Positions 1 through 11,849 of a DNA stretch of 64,000 bases are shown piece by piece. The position numbers and the translations under genes were made by a program. Within the stretch, counting starts at the first letter, position 1, and each line of letters starts with the position of its first letter. The DNA comes from Cenococcum geophilum 1.58 (Eukaryota; Ascomycota; Dothideomycetes; Gloniales; Gloniaceae): contig KV748185.1 of assembly GCA_001692895.1 (NCBI GenBank), positions 2,418,001 to 2,482,000 of the forward strand, read 5' to 3'. The notes below the pieces were generated by a model, which ran no database searches, was not told the DNA's origin, and saw only the letters and a list, made by a program, of their open reading frames with translations.

Positions 1-1426
1 TTAAACGGCCTTAGTATTATTAGACTCTAAATAGATAATACCCTCTTCTTAGCGGACTGGACCTTTGTGTTACGGACGCTTTAAGTACAATATTACGACT
101 ACTTAGGGAAGAGTCGGAAGAAGCTAGTTAGTTAATATAAGCACAGTCCAGGATAAAACCCGTAGAACCATATAACGAAGAATGGTAAGTAAGTCATATG
201 ATATTATACGTAGTATACGCAGTATACGCGGTGTATAATACGTATATTATATATAAGGAGGATTTTATAGGAGTACGGTTGTGTATTTAAGGACTCTTAG
301 TCCCTACCTAGATAGTTCCTTCCTTATAGTAATTCTTAGAATATAATTAGAGTTAATCTGTTAGGCAACCACTCCACCAGTTATTATTACGTTGTTGACT
401 TACTTGTAATACCTATATACCTAGCCTATTAACGAGTCCACCGTAGTTCCTACTATAAGGCTCCGTTACACTTTGCGGACGCTAAAGAGACTATATTATA
501 AGAGGTAAAGTTCTTAGTAAAGCTATAAAAGTAGTTAACTAAGTAAACTCTAATTAAGTTTAATAGAGGCTTAATTATATAAAAGGGCAACCTAATTTAG
601 CTAATTTAGGAACACTAAGCTTAAAACCTAAGGCTTATTATAGTAAAGCTTACGGACCTTACTAGTTCCCGTAAAGAGATCTATAAGACTATAAATATAA
701 AAAACTAATACGTTATATAGCGTGCAAGAGGCACCTATATTGCTATAGTCTATTAACCTAAATCTACCTATAATCTATCCTTTACGGCCTAGGTAACAGA
801 TCTATAAGAGGAAAATATTAAGCAGCTTAATAAACGTATTTAGTGGTAATTAATAATGTAACAAAAGGATTTACTTTTATGCCACCAAACCTAAATTCCC
901 TTAGCTTACTGGTATTTATAAACGCCTTCTTTACTAATAATAGGGACCTATTATCACAAATTGGCTTTATAAATATATTTATAGACCATAATTAAAATGT
1001 AAATATAATCTACTAGTCTTTAATTAAGTATAAATAAGTAACCCGCAGCATACTAGCTTCTAAGCTATATATATTAGCTTATAGCTTTAATATAGAAGCC
1101 GCAATTAAGTTAATAATCTAGAAGATCCTATAATTAGAGCAATTACCCCTAGTTCTATACACCGATTTAAAGTCCCCTTACGACTATATAGTTAAACTAG
1201 GTACAATATAAAAGAAGAGGCTTATAGTTAACTTAAATGCTTATATTAGGCCTATGAACGACGTAAGATTACGGAGGTTAAATAGATTAGCGGTAAAGAT
1301 AACCTAGTAAACGCTATAACTAAGGCAAAGCTGTACTAGGCTCTTAAAACCCTAATTAATACAAATAAGCTTAATCTAAAGGTTATAGAATAGGTGGAAC
1401 GAGACTAACGGAGCACTTGCGGTTTA
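1..1426 (+). pseudogene. Copia-type retrotransposon pol relic (RT/RNase H end), split by a solo LTR
   Basis: Conceptual translation gives the C-terminal part of a Ty1/Copia polyprotein. Before the solo LTR (1-67) the frame reads LSIIRL.IDNTLFLADWTF. After the duplicated CTTTG (471-475) it resumes as ADAKETIL. Around 900-1100 it gives FINAFFTNNRDLLSQIGF, then VTRSILASKLYILAYSFNIEAAIK, which is the RNase H core of fungal Copia elements (usually F.DASFANN..SSQIGY and VTRSVLASELYA). Many in-frame TAA/TAG replace CAA/CAG, so it is a RIP pseudogene. Coding resemblance fades near 1400. The 5' part lies outside the window. Family assignment is good; exact ends are not. Confidence 0.8.
68..470 (+). 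repeat. Solo LTR of the family-D chromovirus
   Basis: A 403-bp sequence starts TGTTACGGAC and ends CTCCGTTACA. Read on the opposite strand it matches both 426-bp LTRs of element D (10668-11093 and 18216-18641) over nearly its whole length. It is flanked by a perfect 5-bp duplication CTTTG (63-67 and 471-475) and has no internal region, so it is a solo LTR left by LTR-LTR recombination. It interrupts the Copia pol frame, which continues across it. Confidence 0.92.
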
Positions 1427-1488
1427 TTTACGGCCCATCAGAAGGCCGTACAATTCATTTACAGCCCGTTAGAAGGCCGTACGGTTCA
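1427..1488 (+). repeat. Two 31-bp tandem units
   Basis: Two adjacent 31-bp units each hold a GAAGGCCGTA core and a TTTACRGCCC start. A degenerate third start follows at 1489. They lie just past the Copia pol relic, probably in its 3' untranslated region. Confidence 0.7.
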
Positions 1489-1854
1489 TTTTACAGACCG
1501 TAAATAGGACTTATGGCCAGCTTAGAGCACCGTTTAGAAGGCAGCCTAAAAGGCACCTTAGGAGGGATTTCCTATATATTTCTTTTGTATTTTATAGTTT
1601 TAATAAGGCAATTACGGAGGCTATATACAAGTAGGTCTATCTTTAAGTGCCACTAGTGTATAATTATAGCAACTGGTATACCAAACACGTATCTACGCGT
1701 TTGGTGCACTAACTACTTACTTATAACTAATTAGGGGGGAGGGCGCGTTAGTATATAGACTATGTAGTCTATCTTAATAGAATTAATAGTCACCACTATC
1801 TAAAAGAGCATACGATACTATACGTATTTCGTGCCCCTAGATATAACTTACTTG
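1489..1854. other. Non-coding Copia 3' region, possible LTR start
   Basis: No reading frame is recognised. A purine-rich run (AGGGGGGAGGG) near 1733-1744 resembles a polypurine tract. It is followed by a GTTAGTATATAGAC-like start, so a Copia 3' LTR truncated by element A may begin near 1748. This is an inference; no second LTR copy was found in the window. Confidence 0.35.
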
Positions 1855-3708
1855 TATTATTAAGTTAATATAAATAGTATATTAATAGATTAGGATTAAG
1901 GAAGGCAATAAATAAAAGGCAGCCTTTAGGTTAAAGGAAGGACTATATAAACTATTAGTTATATAATTTGGGCTTATAAATATACTAGTAACGTTTTAGA
2001 AGCGGATTAATAGCGTATTAAAAGAATACCTTAATAACTAAGGAAGAGCACGGAGAATATATTAAATGGGTTTTAAGGAGACTATAAAAAGAATAGATAC
2101 TAGTAGTAATTAAGAAATATAAGTTCTTTATAAGGAAGACCGATTTTAGAGAATTTATTATTAAGCTAGTTATATTAATATAGATCTAAAGAAGATTAAA
2201 GCTATAGTAAGTTAGTAAGAACTAAAGAATATAATATAGTTAAGGTTATTTTTAGGGTTTTATAACTACCATAGGAGGTTTATAGTATAGTGGTTAAAGA
2301 ATATTAAACTATTTATAAGGCTTATAAATAAAGAGGAGCTATAGGTATAGGGAGAGAAATAAAAGAAGTTATTTAAGGAACTTAAAGAATTATTACTAAT
2401 CCTTAGAGTTTCTTAACTAGGATTAAAAACGGTTATAGAAATAGATATATTAAACTTTATACTAAAAGTGTGCTTACTATAGAAGTATAGGAATATATAG
2501 TATCTAGTAGTATACTATAGTTAGAAAATAACACTACTGGAACTAAACTATAACATTTATAATAAAGAGTTATTAGGTATAGTTATAGTATTTAAGGAAT
2601 AGAGAGTATTCTTATAAGGTATAGAAAAACTATTTATGGTTAAAATAGATTATAAAAACCTAACGGGGTTCCTAATAATAAAAGAACTTAATTAAAAATA
2701 AGTTAAATAGGTAGAGATACTTATAAAATACTATTTTAAGACTTTATATACTAAGGGAATAGAGAATATAAGAGCAGACGTATTTAGTAAAAAGGTTAAA
2801 CTATAAAATAATAAAAAACCATTAGAGGTAATGCTATAAAGAGATAGTAATAGATTAATTAGGTATAATTATTCTAAAATTGCAGTAACTTAAGAGTATA
2901 AGTTACTAAAAAGTAATTAAATATAAAAGATTTAAGAAGTGTAAAATAAGGACCTAAATATAGAGTAGTATAAGAATTAAGAACTAATATATGTACTAAA
3001 GGGTATTATAAAAGAGTTTATTAAGGATTTTTATAGGGGAATAATATAGGGATATAACGGAGCTATAAGCTTAATATTAAGACTCTAAAAGGAGTATATT
3101 ATTAATAGAATCTAGGGCTTAGTAAGAGAAGTTATAAGAGAATATCTAAATTACTAAAGGAATAAGCTGACGAGGTATAAGCCGTATAGAAAGCTATAGC
3201 CCATTAAAGTACTAGAACGTCTATAGGAAATAATATTATAGAACTTTATTATAAAGTTGCTAAAGTTATAAGATTCTATTACTAAATAGGAGTATAATAT
3301 AATTTTAGTAATAGTAAATAAGTTAACTAAATAGGGCTACTTTATAGTATATATAGAAGAAATCTTAGTAGAAGATATTACTAGAATCTATATAAAAGAA
3401 GTGTTTATAAAATATAGAGTATTAAGTAAAATTATATTAGATAGGGATCTAAGATTTATAATAGTATTTTAAAAGGTATTCTTAGCGGAATAAGGAGTTA
3501 GAGTAGTAACTTTTACTATATATTATCCGTAAATAGATAAATAAATAAAGGGATTAAATTAGACGCTAGAATAGTATTTAAGATATTATATTAATTATAT
3601 ATAGAATAATTAGGTATTATTATTACCAGTTATATAGTTTATATATAATACGACACTATAGGAAGGTATAGAGATATTACTATTTTAGGTAAATTACGAG
3701 TATAAGCC

Positions 3709-3901
3709 TGTCACGGAACCCGACCGCAGGGGCCTCCATAGGAGAACCCCGTGCGCTCGCATACACCTCGCGTACAGCTTATATCAGCTACGCGAGGGTA
3801 TATCACCTCCTTACGCTCTCGACCCTTACGATTAATCGCGTAACGTCTTGTAGACTCCCCGAATACATACGCTTTATAGCCATTGCCCGCGTTTTATAAC
3901 A
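3709..3901 (+). repeat. 5' LTR of element B
   Basis: It starts TGTCACGGAACCC and ends ATAACA. Compared with the copy at 10014-10206 the differences I noticed are C/T or G/A. At 3838-3846 it holds GCGTAACGT, the exact complement of a 9-mer at 3904-3912, two bases beyond the LTR. A TATA-like GTATATCAC lies about 35 bases upstream of that site. Confidence 0.95.
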
Positions 3902-3903
3902 TT

Positions 3904-3912
3904 ACGTTACGC
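3904..3912 (+). other. Candidate self-priming primer-binding site of B
   Basis: ACGTTACGC lies two bases after the 5' LTR and is perfectly complementary to GCGTAACGT inside that LTR (3838-3846). No TGG-initiated tRNA-type site is visible here. Tf1-type chromoviruses prime minus-strand DNA from the folded 5' end of their own transcript at such a site; use here is an inference. Confidence 0.6.
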
Positions 3913-3959
3913 CTTTTTCTTTACTAATACTTAGCCTATAACCAATTCTACGTCTCTAT

Positions 3960-6900
3960 AATACCGCAGACGCTGCCAGAAGCAGCGTGTCTACGAGTTA
4001 CCTTACTTTATACTTCTAAAGAATTAATAATAGTAAGACGAAATTCCTTACTAGCCACTATATTAAACTTAAAGAATAACCCAATACCTATATTAAAACC
4101 ACGACACCAATCAGTTCTAGAAGGATTTAATTTATTAGCCCTAGCCTTAACCCCTAAAGGGAAGCCTAGTGGCTTAAAAAACTACGACGACTATAAGGGG
4201 AATATTAACAATATTTTATCCTTTATTAACTATACAACCACAGATAAATAAGCTAAAGGGCTACTACCCATTGAGATCGAGATATAAGACGCTAAAATAT
4301 TTATAAAAATGGTAGCACAAGAACCTAATAAATACTACTACCTTCTATAGAACTACCATCTAAAGCTTATACGAGCTAAGATGCGTATTACTTAAGATTA
4401 CGATATTATCTAAGACCTATAAGCTTATAAGGCGCTCGCTAATAACATACGCTAAGAGATTAAAGATAACCTCCGCGCGTCTAAATATGACGTCTAATAA
4501 TTAAAGAAGGCCAAGATTATACTTATTGCTACGGTTACCAAAAGAGAGGGTATAATTAAATACCTACAATCTTAGCTTAATAAGCACATTTATAACAATA
4601 CTAGACACCTCTTTACTACATATAACGCCACCTAAGTCTCTACGCCCCTGGCAACCTTACCTACTTAACACTTAATAAAAGGTTAGCGCTAAGCAGCTTT
4701 ACCTAACAGGAACCCCTACTATAGCAGCGGCGATAATAAAAGCTATAACGATTAAACCTAAACTACCACTATAGGGTCCAATATACGCTACCTTAATCCC
4801 CTAATCTTTAAGGGTAACTATAAGGAATACAGCCACTAGAAGATATAAACCCGCGAGAAACTAACCTAGAGCGCCTACCTTTTCCCCATAAAAGATACTA
4901 AGATTAGCTATATTATCGGACGAATAAAAGGCATCCCATTTAATAGGCTTTTCGCTTAATAGAAGACTAGTAATCCCTAGAAGTAGTAGTCCCACTAAAA
5001 AGTCCTTAATAACCTTAATTAAATATACCGCAACTATAACCTAGTAGCTACTAGTTAAGCTAAACTACGCGCCCTAAAGATAAGTCCTACTAAATTATTT
5101 AACGAGTTCTATGTTAAATTCCAGAAATACACTAAAGTCCTCACCTAAAACGACGCTAAAGACTAGGAAGATCTCCTTAAAAAAGTTACTTATCGCCTTA
5201 GTTACGTAGCCGCCAGCTACAACTATAACGACGTTTATAATATAGTAGTAGCCCTATAGAAGATTAAACGACGGCTAAACCAAATCACTACTATAAACCC
5301 CTACCTAAAGACCTCCCTATAGAAGCCCTCCGGACCTACTAAACTACTAACACCTACTACCCTAAGCAATACCACTAGTCCTAATATTAACCTCTCTATA
5401 CCAGCCTTCCTAAAAAAGCTACTAAATAAAAAGCGCGAGCTACTCTAAAAGCTAAGGCGTTACTATAGATGCTATTAAGAAGGCTATTATAGCTATAGCC
5501 CAAACTGCCCAATGGCTAGGTTTAGCAGCCGCCGTTAAATACTTAACCCTATACCCCAGACACTAAATATATCGCTACGCGCCGCTACCGCATAAGACAA
5601 AGATGTAGTAATAGTAGTAGAATTAGACGCGGAAGCGGAAAACGCAAAGTCCTAGCCTTAAGTTATAGGTTAGAACACTCCAATAATAGAGGGATCTATA
5701 TATTAGCTTACTTAATAAATAGCTTAGTAAGAATAGAAGAATAAAAGTAAATAGTCTTACCTATAGAGGGAACTACCGCTAAAAAATAATACAAAACCCG
5801 TTCTATAATTAACTATAAAGCTACTAATAAATTTATAGATACCTAATTTATATATACTTATAACCTACCTACCTTACCCCTTACTAAAGCCCGCGCCCTA
5901 TAACCCGCTAATAGTAGTTATACTATATAAAAGATTACCTATATAGTATAACTCTACCTAAATATAAACGGACACTAGGAGGAGCTCTAGGCCTATATTA
6001 TACCACTTATAAACTACCCTATTATCCTTAAAATAAACTAGCTTAAATAACATAACCCCGCCATTAACTGGCAAAAGAGAGAAGTAACCTTTAACTCTAA
6101 ATACTATAAAGAGACTTGCCTAGGGCACAGCCTAGCCGCCTCTATTTACTCCCCAGGATATTAACCTAAGGAAACCCTTATTATCCCACCTATAACTAAC
6201 TGCCACTATATAAGCGCCGCGGCCTTCTACCGCATAGTACGTAGGAAAGGCTAGACCGTTACTATAGCCTCCTAATTATAACTATATAAGCTTAATAAAG
6301 ATTAGGACTATGTCCTCTATAGTAACAAAATAGATATAGTTAACCTTCTAGAAAATAATACCCCCACAAAACTCTACGGACTTTCACCCTTAGACTTTAA
6401 GAAGTTTATAAAGCTTAAAAAAGGACTTACCAACAAAGAACTCCGCAAGCTCCTCCCTAAGAGATACTATAACTTTATTAATATATACTTATAAAAAAGC
6501 GCAGATATACTACCCCCACATTAACCTAATAACTATGCCATTAATATTAAATAAGGAAAAACGCTACTCTATAAAAGACCCTACCTAATATTAAAAGACG
6601 AACTTCTAATTGTTAAAAAGTATATCAACGAGCACCTTAACAAAGGGTTTATTTGTCCTAGTATATCCCTAGCAGCCGCTCTTATTCTCCTTACTAAAAA
6701 GCTAGAAGGAGGTATTTAATTTTACGTTAACTATAGAGGATTTAACGCTATTACGATTAAGAACTAATACCCTATACCGCTTATACGCAAGACCCTTAAA
6801 CGGCTAAGCTAAGCTAAAATCTATACTAAACTTAATATTATTACCGCCTTTAACCGCCTTTAAATACGGGAAGGTAACAAATAGAAAACCACATTTACAT

Positions 6901-9900
6901 CGCGCTTTAGCTAATTTAAATACACCGTTATGCCTTTTAGCGTATATAACGGCCTAGGCAGCTTCTAAAGCTATATTAATAATGCCTTACGGGACTACCT
7001 TAACAACTTTTACTCCGCGTACCTAGATGACATACTTATTTATAGCAATAACCCTTCTAAGCATACCGAGCACGTTTAAAAGGTCCTATAGCGCCTTAAA
7101 GACGTAGGACTTTATATTAATTTAAAGAAGTGCGAATTCTTAGTTATAGAAGTAAAATACCTTAAACTAATTATTACTACTAAGGGTGTCCGTATAGACC
7201 TTAAAAAAGTATATATAATCACCAGATAGTAAACCCCTACCTGCATTAAGGACGTATAAGCCTTTCTTAGTTTCGCTAACTTCTATTGGAAATTTATATA
7301 TAACTTCTTGGGTATTATAGTACCACTTATAGCAATAATATAAATAAAGGGCTTTTCCGCAAAAGGAAGAAAAACACATCTATGTTTTATCTGGACGCCT
7401 AAATATAAAAAGGCGTTTTAAGACTTAAAAGATACGTTTACTAAAGCACTTATCCTAGCTCACTTTATACTAGAATAATAACTCTATCTTAAGACTAACT
7501 CCTTAGACCACATTAACGCGGGCGTCCTCTTCTAGATAGGTAATAACGGTCTCCTTTTACCTAGTTATATTCTACTCGTCTAAGCTTATACTATAAAAAT
7601 ATAACTATAAGATCTATAATAAGGAACTCCTTATAATTATATAAGCGTTTAAGGAATTCTAACTAAAACTCTCCTTAGTAAAACCTAACTAGCCAACTAA
7701 GGTCCTTACGGATTATTATAACCTTAAGTACTTTATAACTATAAAATAACTAAACTAACGCTAAGTACGTTAGAACGAGTTCCTCTTTAGTTTTAACTTT
7801 AAAATTATATATAGGCTAAGAGTATAAGGTACTAAGCCTAATAGCCTAATACGCCGTTCGTAAGACCTTCCTTAGTTAAAAAATAACCCTTATAATTAAT
7901 TCCAATGACAAACAATCCTAAAAGCACGAAACTTAGCCCTAGGTATACTACCTAAGATAGAACTAATCGCCCCTTAGCTTTATACTATAGAACTAGAGTT
8001 ACCCCCCAAAATTAACAAACTTATTACCGTAGTATATAACACCCCTATTAACCTATTACTATATTAAATAATTACCGCAAAGATCGCCGGCACTTATATA
8101 CTGCCTACTAACCTCTAAAGCTTAGGCTAGATTAATATAGCAGCCTTAAAAGTAAAAGAAAATAGGCTCTATTATAAAGGCCGTCTATTTATCCCTAACT
8201 TAGAAGATTTATAACAGCAACTAATCCAAATGGCCTATAACCTCCGATTAAGCGGCCACCTAGGCAAAGGAGGAACCTATAAGCTTCTCAGCCGATACTA
8301 CTTCTGGCCTAAAATAATAGACTTAGTTAAACGCTTTATAAGCGCCTGCTATGGCTATAAATATGCTAAAGCATTTCATATAAAGTACTAAGGACTATTA
8401 TACCCTCTACCAGTACCTATATAACGATAGGCAGATATTGCTATAGATTTCGTTATTAACCTACCGCCTTGTAAACGACATGGCCGAACCTATAAGAATA
8501 TCCTTATAATAATATGCCAACTTATAAAAGAACGCCACTACGTCCTAACTAAAGGCGTAGCCGTAAGCAACGTTACCGACGCCTTCCTTCGCGAAGTTTA
8601 CTAACTACATAGGTTACCTAACTCTATTACGTCTAACTAAGGCATATAATTTAACTCTAATATATAGAGGCGGATCTGCTAACGCCTTAGTATCTCTGTT
8701 AAGATATCTATATCCTTTTACTATAAAACTGTAGGATAACTGGAAAACGCTAACGCTAGTATAAAGGCGTACTTATAATAGGTAGTCGCCTATAGTTAGG
8801 ACGACTGGGTAGACTACCTTCCGCTAGGTAAATTTGCAGCAAATAACTACGTCTCAGCCACTACAGGACTTACCCCGTTCTTCGCGAATAAAGGATATTA
8901 CCTATAATCCGGTATAGAGCCACCAGAGCCTATTAATAAGAAACTACCATATAGAAAACGCCTTAAAATACTACTTACTAATTAATATATAGACCGTATA
9001 AAAGACCTACTTAACTACTATAAAGGAGAGATGGCCTAGGCCTAAGCAAAATAAGCTTACTTCGCCGACCGCTAAAGAACACCACTACCTAAGATGCGTG
9101 TTAGCGACTAGGTATAGTTAGATATATATAATATCTCTATATAGAGACCTATAAAGTCACTTAATTATAAGAACCTTAGCCCCTACTAGATTAAACGAGT
9201 TATTAATAGAGAAGCTGTATACAAACTAGAGCTCCCGCCTACCTTAGCCACCCGCGGGATATAGCCCGTGTTTTACCTATAGCTACTACACCTTTACTAG
9301 CCTAACCCTCTACCAGGATAAATATAGCCTAAACCCCTATTAGTACTAATTCAAAATAAGAACAAAGACGAGAACTATAAGGAGTGCACCGTTAAACAAA
9401 TCATTAACTCTAAATACTTTAGTAAAGGTAGAGGACGGCGGCTTTACTATAAAGCTACCTATATAGGATTTAACATAGATTAGCCAGAATGGCAACTATA
9501 GGAAGATTTTAAAAACGCAAAAGATCTAATTAGCAATTTCTACTACGTAAACCCATAGAAACTAGGCCTAAGCAGAGATTTCGTACCTAATCCCCTATAG
9601 AAGCCGTCACAGCTAAATCATTATATATTACCGTCACGTAACTACTCTAATAAGATATTAAGGAACTTTAACCGCCGGTCGAAGTTATCTAATTGGTCAG
9701 ATTTTAGACGCTAAGAAGAAGCCAACTAATTAGGATTTTCCATCCCCGGGATAGAAAATCGCTATTAGCTCGCTTACTACTAGCGCCTTAATAATACCCT
9801 TGTACCTTACTAAGTCCCTAATAGCCTCCTTCCCCTCTATAGCCTAGTACCTTCGCATAATAGTAACCTATAAGCTTTAAGTTAGAAGCACCTATATAAG

Positions 9901-9990
9901 CCCGTTATACTTATAATAATATTCCTTCTTCTAGATACCCTAAGCATTTCCCCCTATATATATATAGCAACCACAGTGTTACCGGAGCTC
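3960..9990 (+). pseudogene. Element B gag-pol relic (gag, PR, RT, RNase H, IN, chromodomain)
   Basis: All domains are broken by RIP stops. Gag occupies about 4000-5600 and ends with a CCHC-like knuckle at 5461-5508 (Y-R-C, E-G, P-N-C). RT lies about 6600-7150: a YRGFNAITIKN-like motif, then the catalytic box [12 protein letters not shown] near 7019-7057, with both aspartates intact. RNase H runs about 7330-7800. Integrase runs about 8200-9200: SGHLGKGGTYKLLSRYYFWP, the zinc region, then ADIAIDFVINLPP and a PYRKRL.-type tail. A chromodomain follows at about 9370-9555 (TVKQIINSKYF, GF, PEWQL.EDFKNAKDLI). It is a pseudogene; the order is typical of chromoviruses. Confidence 0.9.
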
Positions 9991-10013
9991 CGCCTTAATA
10001 GGAGGGGGGGTAG

Positions 10014-10206
10014 TGTTACGGAACCCGACCGCAGGGGCCTCTATAGGAGAACCCCGTGCGCTTACGTACACCTTATATACAGCTTATGTCAGCTACGCGA
10101 GGGTATATCACCTCCTTACGCCCTCGACCCTTACAATCGATCGCGTAACGTCTTATAGACTCCCTAAATACATACGCTTTGTAGCTATTGCCCGCGTTCC
10201 GTAATA
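10014..10206 (+). repeat. 3' LTR of element B
   Basis: A 193-bp copy of 3709-3901, starting TGTTACGGAACCC and ending CCGTAATA (the terminal CA has become TA). It directly follows the polypurine run at 10001-10013. Short open frames crossing it are chance. Confidence 0.95.
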
Positions 10207-10308
10207 AAGCTTAAAATATTATTATTAATAAAATAAATAAAGAAAATAAGTAGAATAGTAAAGTAGAGAATAAAGACTCTAATAAATCCTTATAAAGACC
10301 TTTATTTT

Positions 10309-10502
10309 TGTTGGAATATATAGATAGGAATATATAGATAGGTTACGTAGTTATATATCTCTAATTAGTCACCCTTATAGTGACTTATTAACCCCCTACT
10401 TAGGCACCACGATCCTTACAATCCTCTGCTTTCTATACCTATTAAATAAGAATTAATTTAATAGTTAATAGGCCAATTAAGTGCACTTAGGTAATACCAA
10501 CA
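10309..10502 (+). repeat. 5' LTR of element C
   Basis: A 194-bp LTR with ends TGTTGG and CCAACA. It is nearly identical to 20281-20474 apart from transitions. The 9 bases starting two bases downstream match the complement of an LTR segment at only 7 positions, so self-priming is not clear here. Confidence 0.93.
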
Positions 10503-10667
10503 TTAATTAATAGTTAACCTTATTAGTTGGCTATAGAGTAACAAGGTTCACTACCGCCCTAATAGCTTTAATTAAAAGTAGCACTCTAGTACTTAGCAGT
10601 AAAACCAGTACCTAGTAGCTCCGGCAGTATTTAACCCTAGCTAGCTTAGAATATAATAAATATATAA

Positions 10668-11093
10668 TGTAACGGAACCTTGTAGCAAGAACTACGATGG
10701 GCTCGTTATTGGGCTAGGTGTGTAGGAAATGCAAGTATAAAAGTCAACAACGTAATAATAACTGGTGGAGTGGTTACCTAATAGATTAACTCTAATTGTA
10801 TTCTAAGAATTACTATAAGGAAGGAACTATCTAGGTAGGGACTAAGGGTCCTTAAATATATAACCGTACTCCTATAAAATCCTTCTTATATATAATATAT
10901 GCGTACTCTGTTTGCTCTATCGTAGATTATATAGATTATATAAATTATATAGATTATATTATATGACCTTAGTTACCATTCCTCGTTATATAGTTTTATT
11001 GGCTCTATTTTAGACCGTGCTTAAATTAACTAACTAGCTTCTTCCGTCTCTTCTCCAAGTAGTTATAATATTGTACTTAAAGCGTCCGTAATA
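10668..11093 (-). repeat. LTR of element D (3' LTR in coding sense)
   Basis: 426 bp, plus-strand ends TGTAACGGAACC and GCGTCCGTAATA. The pair at 18216-18641 has the same length, and the differences seen are transitions. An AT-rich run of GATTATATA units lies at about 10925-10965. Confidence 0.95.
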
Positions 11094-11109
11094 CTATCTC
11101 CCTTCTCTT

Positions 11110-11849
11110 TATCTTCGTTCTTGAAGATTTAAAATATCTCTAAGTTATTTATTAGAGGTATAATGTCCGTCTAATTAATTTGGTTAATATTATTGCTTAT
11201 TATGCCTAAAGCAATTTCTTCTTTCTTAACTGCTCGTCGTGCTCGCACTATTGCTGCAATATTGTCTCTTAGTGAGATTATGCCGTCTCCGTATTCTTGC
11301 TGTTTAAAAGAGGGGTTAGTTTGTATTGTGTTGGTAAACCTATCTTTATAATAACCGTTCTCTTATTTAGAGTATACTAAAGCGAATATTTGTTCGTCCT
11401 ACGATGTTCGCTCTACTTCTAATGCTAAATATGCGCGACTTATTACTCTTAATAGTTGTCTAGTTCCCTAATTGATTTGTCTTAGGGTTTTATATTTAAT
11501 CTGCTGCTGCGCGGCTAGATAATAAACTATCTATTACTCTTGCTAAATTGCGCCGATCTTAGGACGCTAAATAGAAGGCTGCTAATGCTTAGCAACGGGC
11601 TCTTAAGTCTTATTTGGCGGCGTCCGCTTAGCTAATCTATCTTAAGAAGGTACGTAAGAAGGTTTATTCTAAGGAGTGGAAACTTATAAAATAAGGTCTA
11701 TAGGAACTAGGTAATAAAAGAACGGATTCTCCTCTAATAGAGAAGGAAATAGATCTAAGTAGTTCGGCAACTGCTCTTTTTAGGTTCCCCTTAGGTGACT
11801 TATTCTTTGGCGATTTTTTTTTATTAATACTACCTAACCTAATCTCTTT
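11110..11849 (-). other. Element D 3' tail, no recognised domain
   Basis: This segment lies between the chromodomain and the polypurine tract. The minus-strand reading is polar, with P, S, Q and R, and has stops at former Q codons. It may be a pol C-terminal extension or 3' untranslated region. I recognise no domain in it. Confidence 0.5.

Larger units (their letters stand above)
3709..10206 (+). mobile_element. Element B: complete chromovirus (Gypsy) with 193-bp LTRs
   Basis: This 6498-bp element is bounded by two 193-bp LTRs and a 5-bp target duplication, AAGCC (3704-3708) and AAGCT (10207-10211), which differ by one C-to-T transition. A polypurine tract (GGAGGGGGGGTAG) ends just before the 3' LTR. 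Inside is a degenerate gag-pol with an integrase and chromodomain. It is inserted in the integrase region of element A: the A frame reads ..YEYK into ..LKILLL once B is excised. Element E at 29118-35462 is a second, younger copy of the same family. Confidence 0.95.

Noticed and set aside
7167..7379. Minus-strand 70-codon frame, also present as a homologue at 32532-32744
   Set aside because: It is the antisense of the RT-RNase H region in B and E. Its conservation follows from the sense coding sequence.
9976..10204. Two short plus-strand frames at the 3' end of B
   Set aside because: They lie in the polypurine tract and LTR and encode nothing recognisable.
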